Positions 7,602 to 14,995 of a stretch of 64,000 nucleotides of DNA are shown here, in pieces. The DNA is from an uncultured Clostridia bacterium (GTDB lineage Bacteria > Bacillota > Clostridia > Peptostreptococcales > Anaerovoracaceae). Position numbers and translations under genes: made by a program. The notes beneath the pieces were generated by a model that ran no database searches, was not told the origin of the DNA, and saw nothing but the letters and a program-made list of their open reading frames with translations. Location of the stretch: assembly GCA_944388495.1 (NCBI GenBank), contig CALXIZ010000098.1, positions 1-64,000 on the forward strand, in the 5' to 3' direction. Each line of letters opens with the position of its first letter. Position 1 is the first letter of the stretch.

Positions 7602-9554
7602 ATGCAGGCTTATCCCAGCGAAAAAATCAGAAACGTAGCCCTCATCGGACACGGCGGGTGCGGTAAGACATCCCTTATGGAGCTCGCTCTGTTTGAGACC
7701 GGTGTGACAAACCGCGTCGGCACGATCGAGGACGGAAATACCGTTTCCGACTACGATAAGATGGAAATCGAAAAGGGGCATTCGATCAATATGTCGGTTA
7801 TTCCGATCGAATACAAGGACGTCAAGATAAACTTCATCGACACGCCGGGTCTTCTCGACTTTTCTCATGAGATGTACAGCGCGATCGAGGCGGCCGATAT
7901 GGCGCTGCTGATCGTGGACGCCGGTTCCGGAGTTCAGGTCGGAACGGAAAAAGCGTGGGATTTCTGCAAGACGCTGAAGAAGCCTACCTTTATTATGATC
8001 AAGCGTAAGGATAAGGACACTTACGATTTCAACGAGCTGGTAAGTTCGATTCAGAGTCAGTTCGGCGCCGTCTGCGTTCCGGCGAGTTATCCGATCAAGC
8101 CTGAGATGCTGGAAGCGCTGAATGAAATGATCGCCGAGACGGACGAAGAACTGATGAACAAATATTTCGACGAAGGTGTCTTCGAGGACTGGGAGTTCAA
8201 CAAGGGGCTCAGAAACGGCGTTGCTGCGGCGGATATCGTACCGATCTTCGCGTTCGACCCGGAAAACGGACAGGGCGTCAGCGCGATGCTCGATATTATC
8301 CGCAAGTTTGCACCGTCTCCGCTGCGTCATACGCCGTACAAGTATGTCGATGCCAGCGGCGGTGAGGATTTCGCTCTTCCTGAAGCGGACGGGCCGGTTA
8401 CGACACTGGTGTTTAAGACGCTGTCCGACCCGTTTGTCGGCAAGATTTCCATCATGAAGGTCATCACGGGCACGATTAAGACAGGTATGGAACTCGTCAA
8501 TACGAGATCCGGAAAAGCGGAAAAGATCAACAAGCTCGTCTTCCTGCGCGGCAGAACACAGATCGATACGCAGGAGGCGCACGCGGGCGATATCGTAGCC
8601 GTACCGAAGCTGGCCTATACGGAAACAGGCGATACGCTCTGCGACAGATCGAAGTCGAGAACCTATGTCAGCTTCAATTCTCCTGCGCCGACTCTCTTTA
8701 CGGCCATCGCTCCGGCGAAGAAGGGCGAGGAGGAAAAGATGGGCACCGGTCTGGCAAGACTGAGAGAAGAGGATCCGTCTTTCGTCGTACGTCATGATAC
8801 AGAGACGAAGCAGACTCTTCTGGGAACGCAGGGCGAGATGCAGCGCGGCGTTATTCTGTCGAAGCTGAAGGAGAGATTCGGCGTCGACGTCGTTACGAGC
8901 CCGAGAAAGATCGCTTACCGCGAGACGATCAAAGGCCATTCCGATGTACAGGGCAAGCATAAGAAGCAGTCCGGCGGCGCAGGCCAGTACGGCGACGTTC
9001 ATATCCGGTTTTCGCCTTCTCCGGACAAGGTGCTCGATTTCTCGGAACAGCTGTTCGGCGGCTCCATTCCGAAGAACTATGTTCCGGCAGTAGAAAAGGG
9101 CATCATCGAAAGTATGGAAAAAGGTCCTCTTGCGGGCTACCCGGTGGTAAATATCAAGGCCGTGCTTTATGACGGTTCTTATCACGACGTTGACTCCAAC
9201 GAAATGGCGTTCAAGATCGCCGCTTCGCTGGCATTCAAGAAGGGTATCACAGAGGCGAATCCTGTGCTGCTGGAGCCGATCATGCGTCTGGAAATCAGCA
9301 TTCCTGACGAGTATATGGGCGATGTCATGGGAGATATGAACCGCAGAAGAGCGCGTATCCTCGGTATGGAGCCGGTGGGACACGGAGTTCAGAAGCTGAT
9401 GGCGGAAGCGCCGATGGCCGAGCTTCTGGATTATCCGATCGCTCTCAAGGCGATGACACAGGCGAAGGGTTCCTTTACGCAGGAATTCCTCAGATACGAC
9501 GAAGTCCCTCATCATCTGGCGACGAAGATCATAGCGGAAGCGAATGCGGAATAG
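7602..9554 (+). CDS. EF-G-like translational GTPase (EF-G paralogue)
   Basis: A 650-residue EF-G paralogue with the G domain, domain II and C-terminal domains IV and V. The domain IV core GKHKKQSGGAGQYGDVHIRF and the MGDVMGDMNRRRARILG stretch are clear. P-loop GHGGCGKTS is at residues 16-24 and DTPGLLDF near 80. The G4 motif that gives guanine specificity (normally NKxD, here expected at 134-137) reads KRKD. The protein belongs to the clostridial EF-G-like group that accompanies, rather than replaces, canonical FusA; its exact task in translocation or ribosome rescue is unknown to me. AAGGAGG (7589-7595) fixes the ATG at 7602, shortening the open frame by 34 codons. It has its own promoter and terminator. 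Confidence 0.9.
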   Translation: MQAYPSEKIRNVALIGHGGCGKTSLMELALFETGVTNRVGTIEDGNTVSDYDKMEIEKGHSINMSVIPIEYKDVKINFIDTPGLLDFSHEMYSAIEAADMALLIVDAGSGVQVGTEKAWDFCKTLKKPTFIMIKRKDKDTYDFNELVSSIQSQFGAVCVPASYPIKPEMLEALNEMIAETDEELMNKYFDEGVFEDWEFNKGLRNGVAAADIVPIFAFDPENGQGVSAMLDIIRKFAPSPLRHTPYKYVDASGGEDFALPEADGPVTTLVFKTLSDPFVGKISIMKVITGTIKTGMELVNTRSGKAEKINKLVFLRGRTQIDTQEAHAGDIVAVPKLAYTETGDTLCDRSKSRTYVSFNSPAPTLFTAIAPAKKGEEEKMGTGLARLREEDPSFVVRHDTETKQTLLGTQGEMQRGVILSKLKERFGVDVVTSPRKIAYRETIKGHSDVQGKHKKQSGGAGQYGDVHIRFSPSPDKVLDFSEQLFGGSIPKNYVPAVEKGIIESMEKGPLAGYPVVNIKAVLYDGSYHDVDSNEMAFKIAASLAFKKGITEANPVLLEPIMRLEISIPDEYMGDVMGDMNRRRARILGMEPVGHGVQKLMAEAPMAELLDYPIALKAMTQAKGSFTQEFLRYDEVPHHLATKIIAEANAE

Positions 9555-9588
9555 AAAAAGTCCGGGTATACGGAGATCCGGATCAGAA

Positions 9589-9622
9589 AGAACTGCCACA
9601 GAGATGTGGCGGTTCTTTTTTT
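9589..9622 (+). terminator. Terminator of the EF-G-like gene
   Basis: AGAACTGCCACA (9589-9600) pairs with TGTGGCGGTTCT (9605-9616) with one T-G wobble and a GAGA loop, followed by a run of Ts to 9622. Confidence 0.88.
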
Positions 9623-9781
9623 ACGGATAGCCTGTCTCTGACTGTCTTGCGAAAAAAGTCTGTATTCACTATAATTAATATAGATAAAAAACAGGTAAAA
9701 TCCGGCGGCGTTTTCCGACGCTTCTTCGGCACCCGTTTCCGGCTGCCGGCAGGCCGGAGATGACAGAGGAGCAGAAAAAAG

Positions 9782-10336
9782 ATGGAATATGAGATGACAA
9801 TCGCAGGTCTGAAGCGTTCGCTTCCGCTCTGTAAAGTATCAGATGAGCTGTATATCGGCGCGTTCGTCATATTCGGAGATCCGGAGCTGACGACGGCATG
9901 TGCGGAGGAACTTCTGAAGAGAGTGCCGCAGTATGACTATATGCTGACGGCTGAGGCGAAGGGAATTCCGCTCATACATGAGATGGCGCGTCTTGCGGGG
10001 AATCAGAAATATTTTCTCGCGCGTAAGAAGGCAAAGCTCTATATGCGGGATGTATTTGAAGTCGAAGTGAAGTCGATCACGACGGAAGGCGTTCAGAAAC
10101 TCTATCTGGACGGCTCGGATGCGGATCTGATGAAGGGAAAACGCATTCTGCTGGTGGATGATGTGATATCCACGGGAGAATCCATGGCCGCTCTGGAAAA
10201 ACTCGTGGAAAAAGCCGGCGGAACAGTCTGCGGCAGAGCAGCCATTCTGGCAGAGGGAGATTCCGGAAGGAGAGAGGACATTATCTATCTGGAACAGCTG
10301 CCGTTATTCTATCCGGACGGAAAACCGAAGGAGTGA
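9782..10336 (+). CDS. Adenine phosphoribosyltransferase-like protein
   Basis: A 184-residue type I phosphoribosyltransferase. The PRPP-binding loop ILLVDDVISTGES lies at about residues 121-133, and MLTAEAKGIPLIHEMA near 57-72 matches the hood/PPi-loop region of the APT-like group. Such enzymes attach a purine base to PRPP in cytosolic salvage, though this subgroup, with ARKKAKLYMRDVFEV in the middle, is often annotated only as PRT-family protein and may prefer another base or be regulatory. A GAGGAG site precedes the ATG. It stands 60 bases before the Rrf2 regulator gene, without an intervening terminator, so the two may be cotranscribed. Confidence 0.8.
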   Translation: MEYEMTIAGLKRSLPLCKVSDELYIGAFVIFGDPELTTACAEELLKRVPQYDYMLTAEAKGIPLIHEMARLAGNQKYFLARKKAKLYMRDVFEVEVKSITTEGVQKLYLDGSDADLMKGKRILLVDDVISTGESMAALEKLVEKAGGTVCGRAAILAEGDSGRREDIIYLEQLPLFYPDGKPKE

Positions 10337-10395
10337 AAATCCGGGGAACCCGTACCGCACAGGAAACAGTCTGAGAGATATCGGGGGTGTTTACG

Positions 10396-10887
10396 ATGAA
10401 GATTTCCACAAAAGGAAGATATGCGCTGCGGATGCTGCTGGATCTGGCGGAGCATAGAAAAGAAGGATATATTCCTCTCCGGGACGTGGCGGAACGACAG
10501 GGAATTTCCAAAAAGTATCTGGAACAGATCGTCCCGGTGCTGAGCAGAGCAGGTCTTCTGTCTGCCAGCAGAGGCTTTCAGGGAGGATACCGGCTCGTCC
10601 GGGAGTCGGAGGATTACACTGTGGGTGAAATTCTGAGACTTTCAGAGGGAGATCTTTTTCCGGTGGCCTGTCTGGCTCAGGATCCGAATCCGTGCGAGCG
10701 CTGCGGGGAGTGTATTACGCTGCCGGTGTGGGAAGGGCTTTACCGGACTATCAGTGAATATCTGGACGGAATGACGCTCGCCGATATTCTTTCAGCCTAT
10801 CCGGAGCGGAGCAATGAGGGCAGATGCTGCATAGACGAAGAAAAAAGTGTAAAAAAACAGCAGCCTCCGGGGATGAAAAATTTCTGA
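10396..10887 (+). CDS. Rrf2-family transcriptional regulator
   Basis: A 163-residue Rrf2/IscR-type protein. The winged HTH begins MKISTKGRYALRMLLDLA, with ISKKYLEQIVPVLSRAGLL as the recognition region and GGYRLVR as the wing. Cysteines at 92, 100, 103 and 106 (FPVACLAQDPNPCERCGEC) sit where IscR and relatives bind a [2Fe-2S] cluster, but there are four instead of three and the spacing differs. The protein may therefore sense Fe-S status, redox or cysteine supply; that is inference. No nifS/nifU or cysK gene follows, unlike typical iscR or cymR loci. The frame could start at 10387, but MKISTKGRYA at 10396 is the family N-terminus and is preceded by GGGGTG. Confidence 0.87.
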   Translation: MKISTKGRYALRMLLDLAEHRKEGYIPLRDVAERQGISKKYLEQIVPVLSRAGLLSASRGFQGGYRLVRESEDYTVGEILRLSEGDLFPVACLAQDPNPCERCGECITLPVWEGLYRTISEYLDGMTLADILSAYPERSNEGRCCIDEEKSVKKQQPPGMKNF

Positions 10888-10941
10888 CCGGATACGCTGT
10901 AAAATCAGTTCTTCGGGCACGGGGCGTGTCAGACAGATGAG

Positions 10942-10970
10942 AAAAAGCCTCTCCCGGGGACGGGAGAGGC
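10942..10970 (-). terminator. Terminator of the polysaccharide deacetylase gene
   Basis: On the minus strand the arms GCCTCTCCCG and CGGGAGAGGC (10961-10970 and 10947-10956) form a perfect 10-bp stem with a 4-base loop, followed by TTTTT (10946-10942). Confidence 0.88.
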
Positions 10971-10996
10971 GGAGAGAAGAGATGCAGACCGGAAAA

Positions 10997-12109
10997 TCAG
11001 TCGCGGCGGTGATGATGGGCCGGAGGAGTATCTTTTGTGATAGTGCGGAAGGTCAGACCCTTGTCACGGCAGGCACGGATGATTCCGGGAAGCGCTTCGA
11101 CGGTGCTTTCATGTCCGGCCGCGTCGTGCATGAGGATGATATTGTGCTTATATTTCAGACCGTTCTTTACATTCTGAATCAACAGCTGCGGATCTGGATT
11201 TCTTCCGGAAGCATCGGCGGAGTTGACATTCCAGTCAAAATACGGAATATTCCGTTCATTCAGAAACTGTATCATCTCTGTCATCGTCACTCTGCGTGAG
11301 GAGAGGGTATTGCTGCTGCCTCCCGGAAAACGGTAGAGTGTCGGCTCCGAACCGGTGATCTGTGTGAGCAGTCCGGAAATCCTTTCAAAGTCCGCGCAAA
11401 AGGCGTCCATAGATGCGTATATTTCTCCGTAATTATGGGTATAGCTGTGCATTCCGATCGTATGTCCGGCTTCCGCGATCATGCGGTAGCGCTGTATAGA
11501 GGCTTCGTCAGTACGTCCGATGACGAAAAAAGTCGCCCTGATATCATTTTCGGCCAGGATATTCAGGATCTGTTCTGTGTTCCGGCTCGGTCCGTCATCA
11601 AAAGTGAGATAAGCATATCTTCCGTCGGCCGGATCCGGCTGTCCCGTACCTGCAGGATCGGATGGTGACGGAGGCAGAGAAGCGCCGCCCGTACTCTGTT
11701 CCGTATTGTTCGGGGCGCCGCCTTTATCCGGACTGCCGGCGCTGCTGACAGAGCCTGCAGAACTGCCGGAGTTTCCTGATTCCGAAGGCGTTTCTTTTAC
11801 AGAGGATCCTGCGTTTTCACCGGACGGCGGAACGGTTTCTTCCGCTGCCTGAGCGGCTGTCTCTGTTTCGGCGTCACGGTTCTGTTCTTCCTGCGGCTCT
11901 GTATTCTGCGAGCCGGAGTCGCTTTTTTCCCTCTCGGAAAGTTCCTTGTGTACGGCGGCGGAGGGATCCTGTTTTTCCTGATTCCGGACACTGCCCGGTA
12001 TCACAGCTGATGCAAGAAATACCGCGGAAATGATGATCAGAGCGGCCGACACCAGGAAGACAGGGGAAAAAATCTGTCGTCCCGCGCGGGCATTTTTCGT
12101 TTTTTTCAT
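10997..12109 (-). CDS. Membrane-anchored polysaccharide deacetylase (NodB domain)
   Basis: A 370-residue protein. A Lys/Arg-rich start and one membrane segment (about residues 14-36) are followed by a disordered Ser/Glu/Gly/Pro-rich linker to about 160 and a C-terminal NodB domain. All catalytic motifs are visible: TFDDGPS, the metal-binding HSYTH, RFPGG, DWNVNSAD and ILMHD. Such enzymes remove N-acetyl groups from peptidoglycan GlcNAc or MurNAc outside the cell, often giving lysozyme resistance. The linker length suggests reach across the wall. The end is basic and His-rich (PPAHHHRRD). Monocistronic, with its own terminator. Exact substrate (PgdA-like or other) is not decidable here. Confidence 0.92.
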   Translation of the reverse strand: MKKTKNARAGRQIFSPVFLVSAALIIISAVFLASAVIPGSVRNQEKQDPSAAVHKELSEREKSDSGSQNTEPQEEQNRDAETETAAQAAEETVPPSGENAGSSVKETPSESGNSGSSAGSVSSAGSPDKGGAPNNTEQSTGGASLPPSPSDPAGTGQPDPADGRYAYLTFDDGPSRNTEQILNILAENDIRATFFVIGRTDEASIQRYRMIAEAGHTIGMHSYTHNYGEIYASMDAFCADFERISGLLTQITGSEPTLYRFPGGSSNTLSSRRVTMTEMIQFLNERNIPYFDWNVNSADASGRNPDPQLLIQNVKNGLKYKHNIILMHDAAGHESTVEALPGIIRACRDKGLTFRTITKDTPPAHHHRRD

Positions 12110-12441
12110 GATTGTTCTACCTCTTTTGTACTTCGTCAGTTTCTCTATTCCCTGGAACAGTTAAGCGGAAATGAAATGGTATTCCCGCAGGGCCGGCCCG
12201 GACCGGGGAACGGAAAGACTGTCTCCGGCAAAGACAGAAATTTCCGGCTACGGCTCCGGGCGGAAAATGCCTCTGTTTCTGTTTTCATTATAAATCTTTG
12301 GCGGCGCGGAAAAACTGAAGAATTCTAAAGAAAAGGAGAAGATGCTGTCTCCAAAGGAAGGCGCGGATGGGATATCTTCCGATCCCGGAAAACAGTGATA
12401 AGAAAGTGATAAATTCCGGAAAAATGAAGAAAATGAGAGAT
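12110..12441. other. Intergenic stretch without a gene
   Basis: Upstream region of the deacetylase gene and downstream of the tRNA. It must hold the deacetylase promoter, but I see no convincing -35/-10 pair, no repeat and no structured RNA pattern beyond the tRNA terminator at its right end. Confidence 0.4.
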
Positions 12442-12473
12442 AAAAAAGCCCCGTGATCGTCGAAATCACGGGG
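12442..12473 (-). terminator. Terminator of tRNA-Arg
   Basis: On the minus strand the arms CCCCGTGAT and ATCACGGGG (12473-12465 and 12457-12449) form a perfect 9-bp stem, extended by flanking bases and followed by TTTTTT (12447-12442). Confidence 0.9.
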
Positions 12474-12480
12474 AATTTTG

Positions 12481-12556
12481 TGGTGCTCGCGGGGAGACTC
12501 GAACTCCCGACGCACGGTTTAGGAAACCGACGCTCTATCCACTGAGCTACGCAAGC
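12481..12556 (-). tRNA. tRNA-Arg (anticodon CCT)
   Basis: Read on the minus strand the 76 bases fold as a standard cloverleaf. The acceptor arms GCTTGCG and CGCGAGC are fully paired (one T-G), and the CCA end is encoded at 12483-12481. The anticodon loop is TTCCTAA, giving CCT, which reads AGG arginine codons. The T arm carries GTTCGAGTC. A terminator follows immediately, so it is a single-tRNA unit. Confidence 0.95.
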
Positions 12557-12703
12557 GCAGTTTTGCATACACTTTATGATATCACAGACGCGCTGCGATC
12601 ACAACAAAAAAATCGATACTGCCTCCGGCGGAAAAAGATCCGCCGGGACCGGAATTTCCGGTCCCGGTATGGACACAGACGGTTTCAGACGGAAAATCTG
12701 AAC

Positions 12704-13384
12704 TCAGAATGAAAGCTGAGGGAGCTCGATACCGTCTACGATGTCTTCCCCGAAGAAGAGAAATCCGCGGGAATGGATGAAATCGATGCATACGGAAGAC
12801 TGAATCATTTCAACCAGCGGCTCGTAAGCTGTAACAGAAGCAGCCAGCAGGAGACATGAGATGAGGATGTAAATCAGGACTCCTCCCTTTAAAATTCCGA
12901 ACAGCATACCCAGAATTCCGTCGACAGCGCCGACTTTTTTTGCCTTGTGAAATCCGCGGATCAGCCGTTCGAGAAGACGGATCAGCAGCTTTACCACGAC
13001 AAGGATGAGGAAAAAAGCGACGATGCTGACAAAGATACCGGCGAGGTTGTCGGCTACAGGACGCGCAGCCTGTTCCAGAGCGGAATCTGTGGAATTCGCC
13101 ATGGCCTGTGACACGACGGACGGCAGGTGGTCTGCGGCCGATTCCGGAAGAGTACTGCCGTCTGCGATCATGTCTTTGATGCGCCCGAGGACCGCATCAC
13201 TGATCGTCGTGGAGAGATTTGCCTTTTCATTGAGAAAATCAGCCAGAGTCGGAGAGTAAAACAGCGCGAAAAACAGCGAAAAAAGCCAGCCGAATGCGCT
13301 GGCAAAGGATTCGATGACGCCGCGTCGTTCTCCGTTGATAATACATATAATAAGTATTGCAGCTGCAATAAAATCTATAACCAT
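12704..13384 (-). CDS. CvpA-family membrane protein
   Basis: A 226-residue protein with four hydrophobic segments. The first begins right after the start (MVIDFIAAAILIICIINGERRG), the second contains FGWLFSLFFALF, and the last two enclose AVDGILGMLFGILKGGVLIYILIS. The GxxRG after helix 1 and the VDGILGxxFGxxKG motif define the CvpA (colicin V production) family. These are small integral membrane proteins, linked in different bacteria to toxin export, envelope integrity or MutS2-adjacent loci; the molecular role is not settled. The loop of about residues 60-110 is outside. The start at 13384 is preferred because AGAGGTGA precedes it and the 14 extra upstream codons look non-homologous. Confidence 0.85.
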   Translation of the reverse strand: MVIDFIAAAILIICIINGERRGVIESFASAFGWLFSLFFALFYSPTLADFLNEKANLSTTISDAVLGRIKDMIADGSTLPESAADHLPSVVSQAMANSTDSALEQAARPVADNLAGIFVSIVAFFLILVVVKLLIRLLERLIRGFHKAKKVGAVDGILGMLFGILKGGVLIYILISCLLLAASVTAYEPLVEMIQSSVCIDFIHSRGFLFFGEDIVDGIELPQLSF

Positions 13385-13693
13385 ATACTGTTCACCTCTG
13401 AATGATTTCTGCCGCCCCGGAGGCACTGCCGGACGGCGGGATAACTGTTATGATATCGTTTTTCTTTTTTCTGTTATGGCATGATTTTCTTTTTCCGATA
13501 ACTGCAGATCGTCTCCGGTGCCGCAGCGGAGACGGAGCGGAAGCAGCTCTGCTGCGGCAACTCTATTATATACTGTTTTCGCAGCGGAAAAACTTAAAAA
13601 AATATTACAGATTCAGGATTCTGAAAAAATTCTGTCTGACAGGGCGGGAATCAGGCTCCGTGTGCAATGCTATTAAAACAAGGCTATCACAAT
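13385..13693. other. Intergenic stretch between cvpA-like gene and TnpB remnant
   Basis: No gene is supported. The sequence holds the upstream region of the CvpA gene and T-rich tracts; the left end of the TnpB element begins at its right edge. Confidence 0.4.
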
Positions 13694-14249
13694 CCCACCG
13701 GCTTTAGACAGTGGGTTAAGGTAGTCAAAAGTAGTGGCTCATGCTATACTTGTGTCATAGGAATAAGGTTAAAAAGGCGGTGACAGAGAATGTTAAAAGC
13801 ATATAAATACAGGATTTATCCGAATAACAAGCAAAAAATGCAGATTGCAAAAACATTCGGATGTTGCCGTTTTATTTACAATCAGACTTTAGCATATCGA
13901 AAAGAAACTTACGAGCAGGATAAAAAATCTGTCAGTAAAATAGACTGTAACAATTACTGTAATAGGACATTAAAGAAGAATTATGAATGGCTGAAGGAAG
14001 TGGATAAGTTTGCCCTGACAAATGCGATCTATAACATGGATGCTGCATATCGGAAATTTTTCAAGGAACATGCAGGTTATCCAAAATTTAAGAGGAAGCA
14101 TGACAGCCATAAATCATATACAACAAATTTTACAAATGGAATGGCAGGGACTGCCCGAATTAACGCCTGTGGAGATAATAGGTTACGAGGTCTGCGAAGC
14201 AGGAAGCATATTGGCTTTAGACAATGGGTAGTTCACAGTAACTATTAGA
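13694..14249 (+). mobile_element. Internally deleted IS200/IS605-type TnpB element
   Basis: A short element around a shrunken tnpB. At its left, CCCAC (13694-13698) and GTGGG (13711-13715) form a hairpin around CGGCTTTAGACA, a sequence seen at IS605-type ends. GGCTTTAGACAGTGGGT (13700-13716) recurs with one change at 14213-14229, close behind the end of the tnpB reading frame. No tnpA is present. Ends are therefore recognisable while the catalytic part of tnpB is gone, so it could move only with a transposase supplied elsewhere. The exact outer borders and the target site are uncertain, and the left hairpin could instead be the right end of a second, lost copy. Confidence 0.7.
13790..14248 (+). 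pseudogene. TnpB (OrfB) with the RuvC core deleted
   Basis: The 152-residue frame starts with an excellent TnpB N-terminus: MLKAYKYRIYPNNKQ, then TFGCCRFIYNQTL and AGYPKFKRKHDSHKSYTTNF. This matches the family to about residue 115. Full TnpB proteins have about 370-420 residues. The frame then continues directly into GMAGTARINACGD, which looks like the tail that follows the zinc finger at the C-terminus of many TnpBs. The wedge and RuvC domains, with their Asp-Glu-Asp catalytic residues, and the zinc finger are missing. It looks like a precise, in-frame internal deletion, not random decay. RNA-guided nuclease activity is not expected. Whether the truncated protein is made is unknown. Confidence 0.75.
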
Positions 14250-14400
14250 CACGGTAAAATTATATAAAAGGATGAAAATCCGCAAAAGGTTCATTTTGCC
14301 GGAGAAGATTCTGTCTGTTATGCGGCGGGAAAATGACCGGCTGTCACGACCGGATACCGACGGATTTTTCACTTGGAAAAAGGAAGAAGGAAAAATCTGT

Positions 14401-14608
14401 GCTGCGGGAGCCTGCAGGCTCACCGCTACTGTGATACCCCGCGAATCCGGCCCGAAGGACACAGATGAGCGGATGGTATCACGTATGCGACGACCTCTTA
14501 GCGATCCGCAAGTCTGAAGAACAGAGGAAACAGACGCAGCGGGAGCTTAGAGGCTCACCGCTACTGTGATACCCCGCGAATCCGGCCCGAGGGATACAGA
14601 TGAGCGGG
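14401..14608 (+). repeat. Structured intergenic repeat, copy A (two units, 135-bp period)
   Basis: Two similar units lie 135 bases apart: 14401-14472 and 14536-14607. Each holds GGCTCACCGCTACTGTGATA followed by CCCCGCGAATCC and ends CAGATGAGCGG. Between them GGTATCAC (14475-14482) is complementary to GTGATACC in both the first unit (14431-14438) and the second (14566-14573), so two alternative hairpins are possible. A second stem can form between CCTCTTAGC and GCTTAGAGG with one mismatch. The same composite occurs inverted at 18512-18692. No coding potential is apparent. It lies right before the sensory hydrogenase operon. Confidence 0.85.
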
Positions 14609-14641
14609 AATGTGCCCCGTGCAGGGGCGGAGGAGAAGGAT

Positions 14642-14887
14642 ATGAAGACGGTTACAGTGTGTGTAGGAAGCGCCTGTCATATGAAAGGATCGCATCATGT
14701 GATCGATGAGCTCGACGAACTGATCAGGCGCTATGGTCTGGAAGATGATGTGGAGCTGAAAGCTTCTTTCTGCATGGATCAGTGTACAGGCAATATCGGA
14801 GCAAGAGTCGACGACAGGCAGATTTTCGATCTGACAAAGGATAATGTGGAAGAAGTGTTTCGGCGTGAAATTCTCGGAAACGGCTGA
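14642..14887 (+). CDS. Thioredoxin-fold [2Fe-2S] ferredoxin (NuoE/HoxE-like)
   Basis: An 81-residue protein, MKTVTVCVGSACHMKGS at the start and SFCMDQC near residue 44. Cysteines 7, 12, 44 and 48 match the four-Cys [2Fe-2S] site of the thioredoxin-like ferredoxin family also found in NuoE and in hydrogenase subunits. It is about half the size of NuoE and contains only this domain. GGAGGAGAAGG just upstream supports the ATG at 14642. It is the first gene of a three-gene unit with the PAS hydrogenase and the SpoIIE-type phosphatase, so it probably passes electrons to or from the hydrogenase-like protein; that role is inferred from context. Confidence 0.87.
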   Translation: MKTVTVCVGSACHMKGSHHVIDELDELIRRYGLEDDVELKASFCMDQCTGNIGARVDDRQIFDLTKDNVEEVFRREILGNG

Positions 14888-14995
14888 AATATACGGAACG
14901 CCGGACAAAGAATACAGAAAAAGAGCGGACGGGCAGCTGCGGGGCGGAAAAAGAACAAGAACTTCGGGAGACAGACTGTCCGGGAGGAGTAGAGG

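Noticed and set aside
7515-9599. A 694-codon open frame antisense to the EF-G-like gene
   Set aside because: It mirrors the GTPase gene exactly, is rich in Arg/His/Leu without any fold signature, and has no ribosome site. It is a by-product of codon use.
14401-14608. Paired repeat considered as a CRISPR array
   Set aside because: Only two units, 135-bp period, units over 50 bp long, no short regular spacers and no cas genes.
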